From positions 130,264,405-130,328,404 of the forward strand of contig NC_080572.1 of the NCBI RefSeq assembly GCF_030247185.1: a DNA stretch of 64,000 bases, given 5' to 3'. The stretch comes from Malaya genurostris. Its lineage: Eukaryota; Arthropoda; Insecta; Diptera; Culicidae. The notes beneath the pieces were generated by a model. The model was not told the DNA's origin, ran no database searches, and saw only the letters and a list, made by a program, of their open reading frames with translations. The position numbers were made by a program, and so were the translations under genes. Position 1 is the first letter of the stretch; each line of letters opens with the position of its first letter. This document shows, one piece after another, positions 11,984 to 20,914 of the stretch.

Positions 11984-12000
11984 GTGTTCACCATCTGAAG

Positions 12001-12076
12001 TACGATCTTATAGAATCTGAATGTAAAAATAAAAGACAACGGACGGACTTCCCTTCCGTTGATCGTATGCCGTCTA
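12001..12076 (+). repeat. 76-bp direct repeat, right copy
   Basis: Identical over 76 bases to 9074-9149. It lies directly beyond the truncated 5' end of the LINE. Confidence 0.9.
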
Positions 12077-12100
12077 ACAATATTTACAATATTCTTCCTG
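12077..12100 (+). pseudogene. ORF1-like remnant, continuation after the LINE
   Basis: Continues the frame of the remnant at 8976-9149 to a TAA near 12098. It is very short and supported only by frame continuity across the insertion. Confidence 0.3.
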
Positions 12101-12672
12101 AATCTTGTTGCGTTGCAACTGAAATTGCGTAAAACAAACTTTTAACATCGTGGAGGGTTCATTGTATTTATCGGAGATATACTGGAGCACGCGAGGGCGG
12201 GGTTCATTGTGGGTATGAAACGGCTCGTTCACTGTACGTCGAATTCTGAATCGAGCTTAAAAGTGCAAGAAAATGTCTATTTTCACGCCGCTTGACATGC
12301 GTTTCGGAGGTTACAGCCATTAACAGAAAGACTTAAAAGTTTTCTGTGACTGAGAAAAGCTTTGAATCACTCTCTTACAATCGAACCATTGAACTGAACA
12401 GTCGATACTGTCGCAATATCCTACTGTGGGAAAGGTATCGGTTTTATTTGACTGGATTGCGTGGCCGTCGTTCTGGCTAAAGATAATTTCGGAGTTAAAT
12501 GGTGGAAACCTTATAATTCGAGCTTGTTTCGATCCGCGAGTGAAGTGTGTAAAAAGGTGGACCTCAGAAGCAGATTACCACCTAGCTCTGGATCCTGGCT
12601 GTAGCTAGTGGCCGAAGGAATCGGGTCGAGATCGTTTGAGGATGTGTTTGGCGATCCGTGGGTAAGTCTTTT
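12101..12672. other. intergenic, nothing recognised
   Basis: No coding region, RNA gene or clear repeat was recognised. Base composition is less AT-rich than the surroundings. Confidence 0.35.
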
Positions 12673-13091
12673 GTCGTGAATACGACTTACTTTACTATGG
12701 GGCGCCTTTTCAAAATTTACCCTCTGAGAGAGTGATAAGTTTTTGATCGTGAATATCTCCTGTTATATCTAACGAATCAACATAATTCTTGCTACATGCC
12801 ATCGGAAATATGATCACAATTTTATGATAAAACTTTCAGTTGTGTGACATATTCTTAAATAGTTCACAATTAAACTTTTCTGAAATGTTTGGTATAAACG
12901 AGTATCAAAGAGGATAATTCATATGGCGCGTTTGCCTTTCTCGTATTTTGAAAGCTCATAGCTCAGTGATCTGTAGAAGGATTTATATAATCCAACTACC
13001 AATAGAATCGAAAATCTTCGACTTGAACGTGTATTACAACAATATTGAAGTTTTTCAATAGTACACTATTGAAAAACCTGTTTGATTTAAC

Positions 13092-13157
13092 CCATGACAG
13101 CACCAGCCAATCAGAACGCGAGATGTCTGTATCTATACAAGAGCATCCATATAAAAG
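13092..13157 (+). promoter_or_regulatory. CCAAT and TATA boxes in copy A
   Basis: CAGCCAATCAG lies about 50 bases ahead of TATAAAAG at 13150-13157. Downstream comes TTTGCTGAGCAAC, conserved in copy C, then CCCGAAACAAGACACACGA, which faintly resembles the start of a histone H3 gene. Confidence 0.5.
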
Positions 13158-13283
13158 TTGAATGGTTCATTTTTCCTATCATTTGCTGAGCAACTCTTCC
13201 CGAAACAAGACACACGACAGCAACATCGAGGACCTGTCGTCTCATTGTTTCCCGATATGAATGCACGAGACACCGTCAGCACA

Positions 13284-13331
13284 ATGACACCGAAAAAGGC
13301 AGCCAAAAAGTCCAGCAAGGCCCATTGCCGA
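13284..13331 (+). pseudogene. histone H2B N-terminal remnant (copy A, first)
   Basis: An ATG at 13284 opens M-T-P-K-K-A-A-K-K-S-S-K-A, matching the lysine-rich start of insect H2B with a small deletion. The frame then leaves H2B entirely. The preceding bases (CGAGACACCGTCAGCACA) are conserved before the other H2B starts at 14190, 34256 and 35221. Confidence 0.75.
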
Positions 13332-13686
13332 AACAAGACACACACGAGAACCATCTCAGATCTCAATATTTCCTACCAAAAGATTCATCAAGATGGGAGT
13401 TAAAATAATTTGCACCGTCACTAACACATTCAATTACGAACGGCAATGCGAAAGCGAAAGTGATGATTTTGAACACATTTTTATACTAGTATACAAATAT
13501 GCCGTGCGAAACAGAGTTGCCACAGATCAATATGTATTTTTGTCGCGATTACTTTAGTATGCGGCCGAAAACAAAAATTTTTAGAACAAATGTTTCCACT
13601 TGATTTGCGCATTCTACTTTCCAGACGTATCAGAACTGGCTAAACTTAAAGCAATTCTAAATATTTCTTTATCACAGTAATGTGGT

Positions 13687-13702
13687 CATCCTGAAAAGGA
13701 CG
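13687..13702 (-). terminator. histone-type 3' stem-loop (copy A)
   Basis: On the minus strand this reads CGTCCTTTTCAGGATG: a 6-bp stem with a TTTC loop, one pair being a G-T wobble. This is the replication-dependent histone mRNA 3' end signal architecture, placed just after the H2A remnant. Confidence 0.75.
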
Positions 13703-13945
13703 GTGTTTTCAACTGATGGCCAGCTGCAGATGGCGAGGGATGATTTTCGTTTTCGTTGTCGTGGGCAGCGTTACCGGTCAACTCCAACACTTCGGCAACC
13801 AAGTACTCCATCACTGCCGCCAGATAGACCGATGCACCAGCACTGACACGCTCGGCGTAGTTCCCTTCCGAGGCAAACGATTGATTCTGCCGCCAACTGG
13901 GCACTTCAGACCAGCACGGTTTGAGCGGGACTTTACCTTGCCCTT
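13687..13945 (-). pseudogene. histone H2A pseudogene (copy A)
   Basis: Read on the minus strand from about 13945 it gives G-K-V-K-S-R-S-N-R-A-G-L, then, after a frame change, G-N-Y-A-E-R-V and V-Y-L-A-A-V-M-E-Y-L, then a worn E-L-T-G-N-A-A-H-D. This follows H2A from about residue 10 to the histone-fold region. The rest of the C-terminus is gone, and sequence passes directly into a histone 3' stem-loop. There is no usable start and several changes, so it is dead. It faces away from the H2B start at 14190, keeping the divergent H2A-H2B order of insect histone clusters. Confidence 0.88.
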
Positions 13946-14108
13946 AATTGTTCCTCGACAATATGCTGTTACCAGCTCGACGACCCATTCAGTATTACTG
14001 GCTGCCGCTCTGCTAACTCTCTCTTTTATATCGTTCCATGTTTCCCGTTCTGCGTAAAGGAAAAATATTCTAACAAAGGGGACGTCCTACCGTGCTACCA
14101 CTAGCACG

Positions 14109-14204
14109 TATAAAAGGAAATGTGATGTGAGAAATAGCGTCATTTAAGTTAAAGCAGCTACTCTGTACGTACAAGACACCGTCAGAACGATGGCTCCGAC
14201 AACA
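14109..14204 (+). pseudogene. TATA box and H2B N-terminal remnant (copy A, second)
   Basis: TATAAAAG lies at 14109-14116, about 75 bases before an ATG at 14190 that reads M-A-P-T-T-G-R-K-A-D before going off-frame. The leader GCGTCATTTAAGTTAAAGCA is conserved ahead of the H2B starts in copy C. The H2B body is missing and is replaced by the conserved CGTCACTAACACATTCAATTACG block. Confidence 0.75.
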
Positions 14205-14934
14205 GGTAGAAAAGCAGATTTGTACCGTCACTAACACATTCAATTACGAACGGCAATGCGAAAGCGAAAGTGATGATGTTGAACACATCTTTATACTAGT
14301 ATGGGGTCGTGTGAAAATATGCCATGCGAAGCAGGGTTGCCATATATACAAGTTAATCTGTATTATTATTATTACTATCATTATTATTATTAGAGTCACT
14401 CTTGCATACCGGAGATCGTAGATACATTTCAGACCAGGCCATTGCAATTGTCTCGTACTGAAATTTCGAGAAGAATCAGATATCTTCGAACTTCATAGCT
14501 TCAATAAAAATAAACTACAAATTTGTCGTACCTAGCTTCCTATATTAGCAAATTAAAAAGGAATTGTTTCAAGTTTAGAATATATAGTTGTAGAATAGTA
14601 GCTGTTTAATGTAACTAATCTGTACTTTAATGTAGATGCATCGCTTCAAATTCTATTAGTGAAAAAGAGGAAAGCTTGCACAATTCATACAATCAATCAA
14701 CTAACTGATATTCGGAAAAGTGATGGGAGCGTGTCAGTTTTTTCGTATTCACGACATCCAGTTATGTCTCTGACATTACTCACCCGCCTTTTTGTATTTG
14801 CTTTGTTTCTTAGCTTTCGTAGATTCTAGATATTTCCTTTCGGTTTCAATTAAACTTTCCACGATATTGCATTCCCAAAAATTAGTGCGAGCCAAATCGT
14901 CCCTCCTGGGATAAGAGTCCGGGCAAATTAAGTT

Positions 14935-15510
14935 AAAATCCGCTAACACATCTGCTTATCGCAGATGGCGCAAAAGTGTTAGTTGGTAAGGTTCGCGCCA
15001 TCTTTCCCTTTACAGACAGAACAATCGGCACATAACAATCTGATTGTAGCGACATAGAAGAAAATTCTTCGGAAATTAACAAAACGGACGATTGTCGTTC
15101 TGGGAAGAAACAACAATCTATGCCTCCAGTAACGGTGATGATTTCCGACTTCAAAGCGTTCCGTACTGAGCTTTCTACTTTTCTTCCGGAAGTAAAAGTC
15201 TCATTTCAAATCGGACGAAGAGGAGAATGTCGAGTCTTGGTTGATGGATTGAAAGATTACGAACGTCTTATCCGATATTTGTCCGAGAAACTTCATAAAT
15301 TTATGAAGGCTTATCAAATGATCAAAGTACTGATGAAATTAAAAATGAACTAATAGAATTGCTTGGTTTTGCCCCTTCCCTTACTTATGAAAAAAGAGCA
15401 TCTACTAACCCATCTATTAGAATTTTTGTGTCGGTTATTGATCTACTCGAGCCGCTTAGAACAATCCCCATATTTTACGATCTGGAATTGAAAATATTCT
15501 TCCATTCAGA
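14935..15510 (+). pseudogene. Jockey-type LINE ORF1 N-terminal fragment
   Basis: The frame opening at 15120 carries D-F-K-A-F-R-T-E-L and V-K-V-S-F-Q-I-G-R-R-G-E-C-R-V-L, blocks I know from Jockey ORF1 proteins of mosquitoes. After a frameshift near 15305 the match resumes with Y-E-G-L-S-N-D-Q-S-T-D-E-I-K-N-E-L and L-G-F-A-P-S. The zinc knuckles are absent. This probably derives from the same Jockey family as the RT fragments at 17129-17504 and 37320-37900. Confidence 0.65.
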
Positions 15511-15559
15511 TAGTCCAGAAGTAGTAATGTCTGGCATCCAGAAGGGCCAAATTGTGTAA

Positions 15560-15790
15560 TTCTCTAAGATATTAAACACTGTGAAGGGGAAAATTTTGAA
15601 AAGGCGCTTCGTAGAAAAGTAAGTCGTATAAAGAATATAACTGAAACGCTTTTCTCTTACTTTCGAATATCAGTTAGTTGATCACTTGTATTAATTATGC
15701 CAGCTTTCCCCTCTTTCGCTACTAGAATTTGAAACGATGCCCCTAAACTGAGCCGGTGCTAAGTTCCTGAAACATAATTTTAAAACTAAA
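15560..15790 (-). repeat. histone-repeat ends joined head to tail (relic)
   Basis: On the minus strand this shows the 3' block of the family (ATCGTTTCAAATTCTAGTAG and the CAACTAACTGATATTCG segment), followed at once by a worn 5' block (TACGACTTACTTTTCTACG then GCGCCTTTTCAAAATTT). Ends of two units thus lie head to tail, as expected if units were once in tandem. Confidence 0.6.
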
Positions 15791-16250
15791 TTCTCCTTCC
15801 GACGATCGAAGTCCAAATAAAAGGTCTGCATTGCCGACTACTCCATCTGACGACCGAAGTCCAAATGACTGTCCACCTGACGACCGAAGTCAAAATGAGA
15901 ACACGACCTGAGCGTTTGAGGTTTTGTACCACGCTGAAAGTCTGCTCTCATTACTGGCGTCTGCTGCTCCCGACGATCAAAGTCCAAATGAAAGCACGAC
16001 CTAAGCGTTTGAGGTTTTATACCACGCAAAAGGTCTGCTTTAATTGCCGACTGCTCCACCTGATGACCGAAGCCCAAATGAGAACACGACCTGAGCAACT
16101 GTGCCTTCTGCGTGGTTAAAACCTCAAACGCTCAGGTCGCAGTTCTCATTTGCTTTCCGGTCGTCGAGGGAGTGATGTCATCAACTAGCACCGACGGAGA
16201 GTGCACCTTCTGCGTGATTTAAACCTCAAACGCTCATTCGCATTCTGAAA
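15790..16250 (-). repeat. minisatellite of about 90-115 bp units resembling the histone H4 C-terminus
   Basis: Imperfect units contain, on the minus strand, CGTGGTATAAAACCTCAAAC, then GCTCAGGTCGTGCTCTCATT and TGGACTTCGGTCGTC. With small indels this follows the end of an H4 gene (V-V-Y-A-L-K-R-Q-G-R-T-L-Y-G-F-G-G). Units start near 15855, 15965 and 16065 on the minus strand. A further unit lies on the plus strand at 16098-16167 and a partial one near 16200-16240. Related units occur at 17505-17600, 61965-62060, 62880-62990 and 63870-63965. No open H4 gene remains. The H4 assignment is by eye and needs alignment. Confidence 0.5.
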
Positions 16251-16714
16251 CTGGATTATGGAACTATATTCCGGAACTGATTTCAGTTTCGAAATTGTAG
16301 TTCTAGAATTGCAACTGAATTCTGAGTCTGCTCTTAGTTCTAAATTTAATTCTTGAACTCAGGTCCAGTTCCTCATTCCAGACTTCTTCTATTCTGTTCT
16401 TTTTAGAATCATAATAATACTCCCAAAGAATTAGGCGAAATTTTTTTTTACTGTACTCTATACAACCCATTTTGGTAGTCGCGGCGAGAAATCGTCTTCA
16501 AGTTTCAGAACTTAGTTCCGGAATATGGGTTTAGAATTCAGAGCCTGCGTGTTGAACTGGATTCTAGAAACAGATTCCGGAACTGATTGCAGTTTCGAAA
16601 TTGTAGTTCTAGAACTAAAATCCAACTGAATTCTGAGTCTGTTCTACGTTCTGAATTTAGTTCTTGAGCTCAGGTCCAGTTACTAATTCCAGAATTCTTT
16701 GAATCGGTTCTTTT
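16250..16714. repeat. spacer rich in GGAACT/AGTTCC motifs, with an inverted copy at 63480-63870
   Basis: Two related blocks (around 16262-16370 and 16560-16690) contain GGAACTGAT(T)TCAGTTTCG, AATTGTAGTTCTAGAA and CTCAGGTCCAGTT. The whole stretch recurs in reverse at 63480-63870. It lies directly upstream of the 5' end of copy B, so the repeat unit is longer than the part bounded by GTCGTGAATACGA. Confidence 0.7.
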
Positions 16715-18185
16715 TTCGTGAATACGACTTACTTTACTATGGGGCGCTTTTTTAAAATTTACCCTGTACAAGAATGAGCAGAACTTTATCACGAATATCT
16801 TTTGATGTACTTAACCCAACAACATATTTTTTTTCTACAAGCTATCGGAAATAAGATCAGCAATTTGTGATTAAATTTTCAACAGCGTGAGAAAACCATA
16901 AATAATTGAAAAACTAAGTTTGCCTTTTTTGCATCCGGACGACGGTTTTGAGGTAGTCAGGCACATATCAGAACCTACTGAACAAATATAAAAGGTTAGC
17001 TTTGAATAAAAACTGTTCATTTCTTCTATTGCTACAGACGGAACTGGATGTCAAGTTGAGGTTCTCCCACCAACATTAGTAAGAACAAACCAAGTATAAA
17101 ACGGGAAACGCTCAGGTCGTCCTCTCATGAAACCAGAGAAAGATCCTTTCTTTTCTAAGAGCTATTGGCCCATCAGCTTACTCTCTGCCCTATCCAAGCT
17201 GTTTGAAAAGTCAATACAAAGGCGAATTCTTGCTTTCTTAGATGAACAGGATATATTACTGGAAAATCAATTTGGGTTCCGGAAAGGAAGATCCACCAAC
17301 TCACAAGGATTAACAACATCATCCAGCAAAACAAATCAGTGTCCAAAATGACTGCCATGGAAATATTGGATATTGAAAAGGCATTCGACAATGTGTGGCA
17401 AGATGGCCTGGTGTTTAAACTGCATCGGTATAATTTTTCGATGCATCTCATTAAAATTATCAAAACAAAAATAAGATTAATAAACAGATGTTTTGTGCGA
17501 AAATGGTCGTCCTCTCATTTTGACTTCGATCGTCAGAATGAGCAGTCGGCAATAAATGTAAACCTTTTGCGTGGTGTAAAGCCTCAACCGCTCAGGTCAC
17601 AGAGCCAATTTCAGGATAATTTGATTAGCTTTGTGCAACTTTCGCAATGCAAAATTCGCAACAGTGTTTAATATCTTAGAGAATTACACAATTTGGCCAC
17701 GGTATTTTGATAGCTTTTTCACTGAAATATTTAAATCCGAAATTAAATAATTAACATAAAAATTCGTTATGTTGCTATTTAAAACAACAATCGTATAGCC
17801 AAAGTATTATGCGAAATTTTCTCCAATAAATTGTATACGGTCCATTTTCAACCACTTGTAGTTTGTAGTAGAACTTTTTGCTTATTTGTTGTATAAAATG
17901 CATAGCACCGACTCAGAAGCCATTAATAAAAGGATTATTTTATCATAAAGAAATATACTGGTTATTTCGTAATATTTAATTGTGTGTCAGAATGTTTAAT
18001 GTAACTAATCTGTACTTTAGTTTAGGTGTATCGTTTCAAATTCTAGTAGTGAAAAAGAAGAAAGCTTGCACAATTCAGCCAATCGATCAACTAATTGATA
18101 TTCAAAAATATAAAGAGAGAGTGACAGTTTTATTCGTATTCACGACATCCAGTTATGTCTCTAACATTACACACCCGTACTTTTT
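16715..18185 (+). repeat. histone-derived repeat, copy B
   Basis: The 5' motif is TTCGTGAATACGA at 16715-16727. The inverse motif is at 18134-18146, with the conserved 3' flank running to about 18185. TATAAAAG at 16987-16994 is preceded by GGTAGTCAGGCACATATCAG, a promoter region shared with D and E but not with A or C. The interior holds an H4-like unit (17505-17600) interrupted by a LINE fragment (17129-17504). No H2A or H2B is present. This is the second subtype of the family. Confidence 0.72.
17115..17518 (+). pseudogene. internal Jockey-type RT fragment flanked by a 14-bp direct repeat
   Basis: Between 17129 and 17504 the frames read RT blocks: S-Y-W-P-I-S-L-L-S-A-L-S-K-L-F-E-K-S, Q-F-G-F-R-K-G-R-S-T and, shifted, L-D-I-E-K-A-F-D-N-V-W. 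The piece is flanked by identical GGTCGTCCTCTCAT at 17115-17128 and 17505-17518, and it sits inside an H4-like minisatellite unit. It has neither the 5' nor the 3' end of a LINE and no A-rich tail. The direct repeats indicate a genuine insertion event rather than deletion of a larger element. Confidence 0.8.
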
Positions 18186-18359
18186 GAGCATATGACTATT
18201 ATTTCCCGGTGTTAATCGAAAACCGGGAACCAGGAAATCTAGAATCGGTTTGTTTAGTTGCCTACTGATAATGGCTATCGAATTGTGTGATTTTGAGTCA
18301 AGTCTCGTAAATTTCTTGCGTATTTTGTTTCGTCTATTTAAGTGATGGTGTACGATTTT

Positions 18360-18773
18360 TAATAACTTCGTCCTATAGCTCTAGAACCGGAAATCGGATC
18401 CGGATGAAATTTGGTAGGATTATATGGGGTTGTGATACCTTTTATTTGAGTCTATGTTTATAAACAATCGATTGCACGGTTTTAGTTCACCGGAAGTCGG
18501 ATCCAGATGAACAATTATAGCAACCTATTAAACTACATGGCCTTCAATTTCAATCTCAGTTGAAAAAAAATCGGTTGAGTTGTCTCTGAGATCGAATTCA
18601 TGTTTTTGCACATTTTACCCCGTTACTCCCGAACCAAAAGTCCGATCCGAGTAAAATTCAATAGCTCCCTATGGGACTAAGAGACCTTTAATTTGAATCT
18701 AAGTTTGTGAAAATCGGTCCAGCCATCTCTTATAAAATCGAGTTCATATTTTTGTTACAAACACACACACAGA
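18360..18773 (-). repeat. Aedes-type interspersed repeat, first half
   Basis: Contains repeated ACCGGAAATCGGATCCGGATG- and AATCGGTCCAGCCATCTC-type blocks, ending in TTTGTTACAAACACACACACAC. In orientation this is the minus-strand form of the repeat at 24063. Its (AC)n tract is broken at about 18773 by an R1-clade LINE, and the missing half, starting in (AC)n, lies at 37067-37200. Confidence 0.65.
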
Positions 18774-19159
18774 GGGGCAGCAAGGACCATGTCCAAGGAC
18801 TCGTCGTCTAGGATGTGGTGGGGTTTGACAGTGGGCTCTTTTAAACTTTTATGAAAAGTTACAGGTATCCGCAAACAAGCCCTACTATACCTACGTATGC
18901 CGCTCAAAGTGCACTAGCCCAATATTCCGTGTCCTGATACCCCACAACCTTTAAATTCCTACCCCGCCTGTCCTACTACCAAGCCCTAATTCAAGGTGTC
19001 ATGCGACCCGTGCTAAAGAATGAATGGTTTGAGGGCTAAAAAATTTCAAACCACTAACGAAGCTTGATGGGCACCTGGCGCCCCCATCAATATAGGGCTG
19101 TTTCCCAAGTCTAATTCTGTTCGGTTCGGACGGGAGGGTACTGAATAAACCCCCTACTC

Positions 19160-20453
19160 GATGGATTGGAATTGACTAAACAAAACACAAACAAGGTAGG
19201 AGAGGAGGTAAACTCCTTTTCGAGAAAGGGTTCAAGGAGATCTCCACCCGTTAAACCGGGTGAGAAGAAGAAAGGAACAGTTGTAGCCAATGAAACGAGC
19301 GACAGCAATGCGCTCGTCGAATCAGTAGACCCACCAAAGACCCTGGATTCTGGGTCTGTTGAAGCTCTATCGAGTATGACGGCGGTCGTAGAGCAGCTCA
19401 ATGCGATAACGCTTTCACTAGCGAGAAAAGCAACATCAGCAAGGACCTCAAGCTAAACTTGATGAAGTTGAGGAAAGCTGTAAATGTGGCTAAGTGGGAC
19501 CAGGAAAAATACGCCGACGTCTTCAAAGCAAGGCAAAGCTTGCCGACCTTGGAAAGGAGGTTCGCTCTATTAGACGTACTAGAGCTGGCGAGATGTTACT
19601 AGTGCTAAAAGAGGAGCACAATCGGTCGGACCAGAGTTCGGGGCACTAGCCCAGCAAGTTCTAGGCGACGAAGTCGAAGTCAGAGGCTCAAAATCACGTC
19701 ATGGGCCCCGTCTGCCCCTTCGGCGGAGGTAATAAGACGGCCTAAACGTAGCGCTGCTGAACCTCAACGACTGTGCAGCTGCGCAGCAATTACTGCATAA
19801 ATCGATTGTAGAATGGAGCACAGATGTCGTAATCCTCTCGGACCCCTATCGCATCCTCTCCGACAAATGAACTGGGTTGCGGACAGATCCGGGTCAGCGG
19901 CCATCTACACCACGGATCATTATCCAATTCAGGAAGTGAAATATAATGTACGATGACGTACTGAGGTTGAGGCTCCTCACGGGCGTCAAGATAGTCGGGT
20001 TCGCGGACAACATCACGCAAGCAGTCTACGGGGAATCCATCGAAGAGGTTGAACTAAGCGCATCACACTCGATCAGCATGGTTGCGTAGCAGGAAACTGC
20101 ATCTAGTGCATCAGGAAACAGAGATGATGGTGGTAAACAACAAAAAATCAGAACAAGAGGCGTCGGCACATGCTGATGATGGAGGGGATCTCCAAGAGAT
20201 CACTGAAGCAATTGGGTGTGATGCTTGACGACAAGCTCAGTTTCGGCAAGCACGTGGAATATGCCTGTAAACGTGCTTCAATAGCGATTGCGGCGCTCTC
20301 GCGAATGTGCTACGGTACGCGGAGTGCTACGATACGCAGTGGGACAGAAACGCCCGTAGGACTGCCAACGCAGCATCCCTTCGCGAGTGGCAAAGATAAT
20401 GGGACAGCTCAACCAAGGGCAGGTGGACACATCGGCTCATTCAAAGATTCTCC
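19160..20453 (+). pseudogene. R1 copy a: ORF1 start and deleted ORF2
   Basis: The frame at 19166-19456 gives a lysine- and serine-rich ORF1 N-terminus. A degraded ORF2 start (L-N-L-N-D-C-A-A-A-Q near 19755) follows after loss of the ORF1 zinc knuckles. ORF2 then jumps by internal deletion to the end of RT (V-K-I-V-G-F-A-D-N near 19985, with D in place of the second catalytic Asp now N) and continues to R-W-T-H-R-L-I near 20440. It is interrupted at 20453 by R1 copy b and resumes in frame at 23518 with W-I-E-G-E-V-N-F. Confidence 0.75.
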
Positions 20454-20484
20454 ATTCAAAGATCCTCCATTCGGTTGGATGAAA

Positions 20485-20914
20485 TCGTCACCGCAGAAGA
20501 ACTCGCCATGGCCAGCAAGGAGATGTGGATGTCTCACGGGAATCCATCCGTATGAGTAAAGGACCACAGGGCACCCAGACAGCTACATTTAAGCTATCGG
20601 CCACGGATGCTAATGAGGTCCTCAAAGTGGGCAGGCTAAAGGTCGGATGGTCGGTATGCCCAGTGACCGCTTACCAACCGCCGGCGATTGACATGTGCTT
20701 CAGGTGTTTCGAACCTGGCCACAAGTCGTGGAACTGCAAAGGCCCAGACCGGAGCAACCTCTGCAAGCGTTGCGGCGGCGAAGGACACAAGGCGTATGCA
20801 TGCGAAAGAACGCCACGTTGCATGCTATGCGCGAGCAAGAAGAAGGCTACAAACCACGTCATGGGCGGACCTACTTGTTCAACAAGTGGAGGGAGTAAAA
20901 CAAAATGCAAGTAA
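20485..20914 (+). pseudogene. R1 copy b ORF1 C-terminal part with zinc knuckles
   Basis: An R1-type ORF1 (gag-like RNA-binding) segment: G-P-Q-G-T-Q-T-A-T-F and G-R-L-K-V-G-W-S-V-C-P precede three CCHC knuckles (C-F-R-C-F-E-P-G-H, C-K-R-C-G-G-E-G-H and C-M-L-C). The true N-terminus is missing through truncation. Its stop at 20912-20914 overlaps the ORF2 ATG at 20905 by 10 bases, the usual R1 arrangement. Confidence 0.85.

Larger units (their letters stand above)
9150..12000 (-). mobile_element. 5'-truncated Loa-clade (Lian-like) LINE
   Basis: A minus-strand non-LTR element with RT followed by RNase H. It is truncated at its 5' end just upstream of the RT domain, so no endonuclease or ORF1 is present. 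The 3' end at 9150 carries a short tandem tail (TTCCTGA repeated, read on the minus strand), as in Loa and I group elements. Perfect 76-bp direct repeats flank it. The RT frame is open over about 410 codons and RNase H over about 275 codons in another frame, so the copy is fairly young but frameshifted. The Lian family of Aedes is the closest match I recall. Confidence 0.8.
12673..14793 (+). repeat. histone-derived repeat, copy A
   Basis: Starts GTCGTGAATACGACTTAC at 12673. The inverse motif TCGTATTCACGAC lies at 14743-14755, followed by a conserved 3' flank (CATCCAGTTATGTCTC to a CACCCG..CTTTTT stretch at about 14793). Inside are a CCAAT/TATA pair, an H2B start at 13284, an H2A remnant on the minus strand at 13687-13945, a second TATA at 14109 and a second H2B start at 14190. 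Copies B, C, D and E share both ends but differ inside. The 3' flank beyond the inverse motif is shared by all copies, so the motif is not the exact 3' end. Class of element is unknown. Confidence 0.75.

Noticed and set aside
13158..13403. Functional H2B gene at 13284
   Set aside because: Only the first residues match H2B. The histone fold is absent and the frame soon leaves the family.
12673..14793. Copy A as a standard DNA transposon ending at the 13-bp inverted motifs
   Set aside because: All copies share about 40 further bases beyond the 3' motif, so the motifs cannot both be the exact ends. No target duplication was found.
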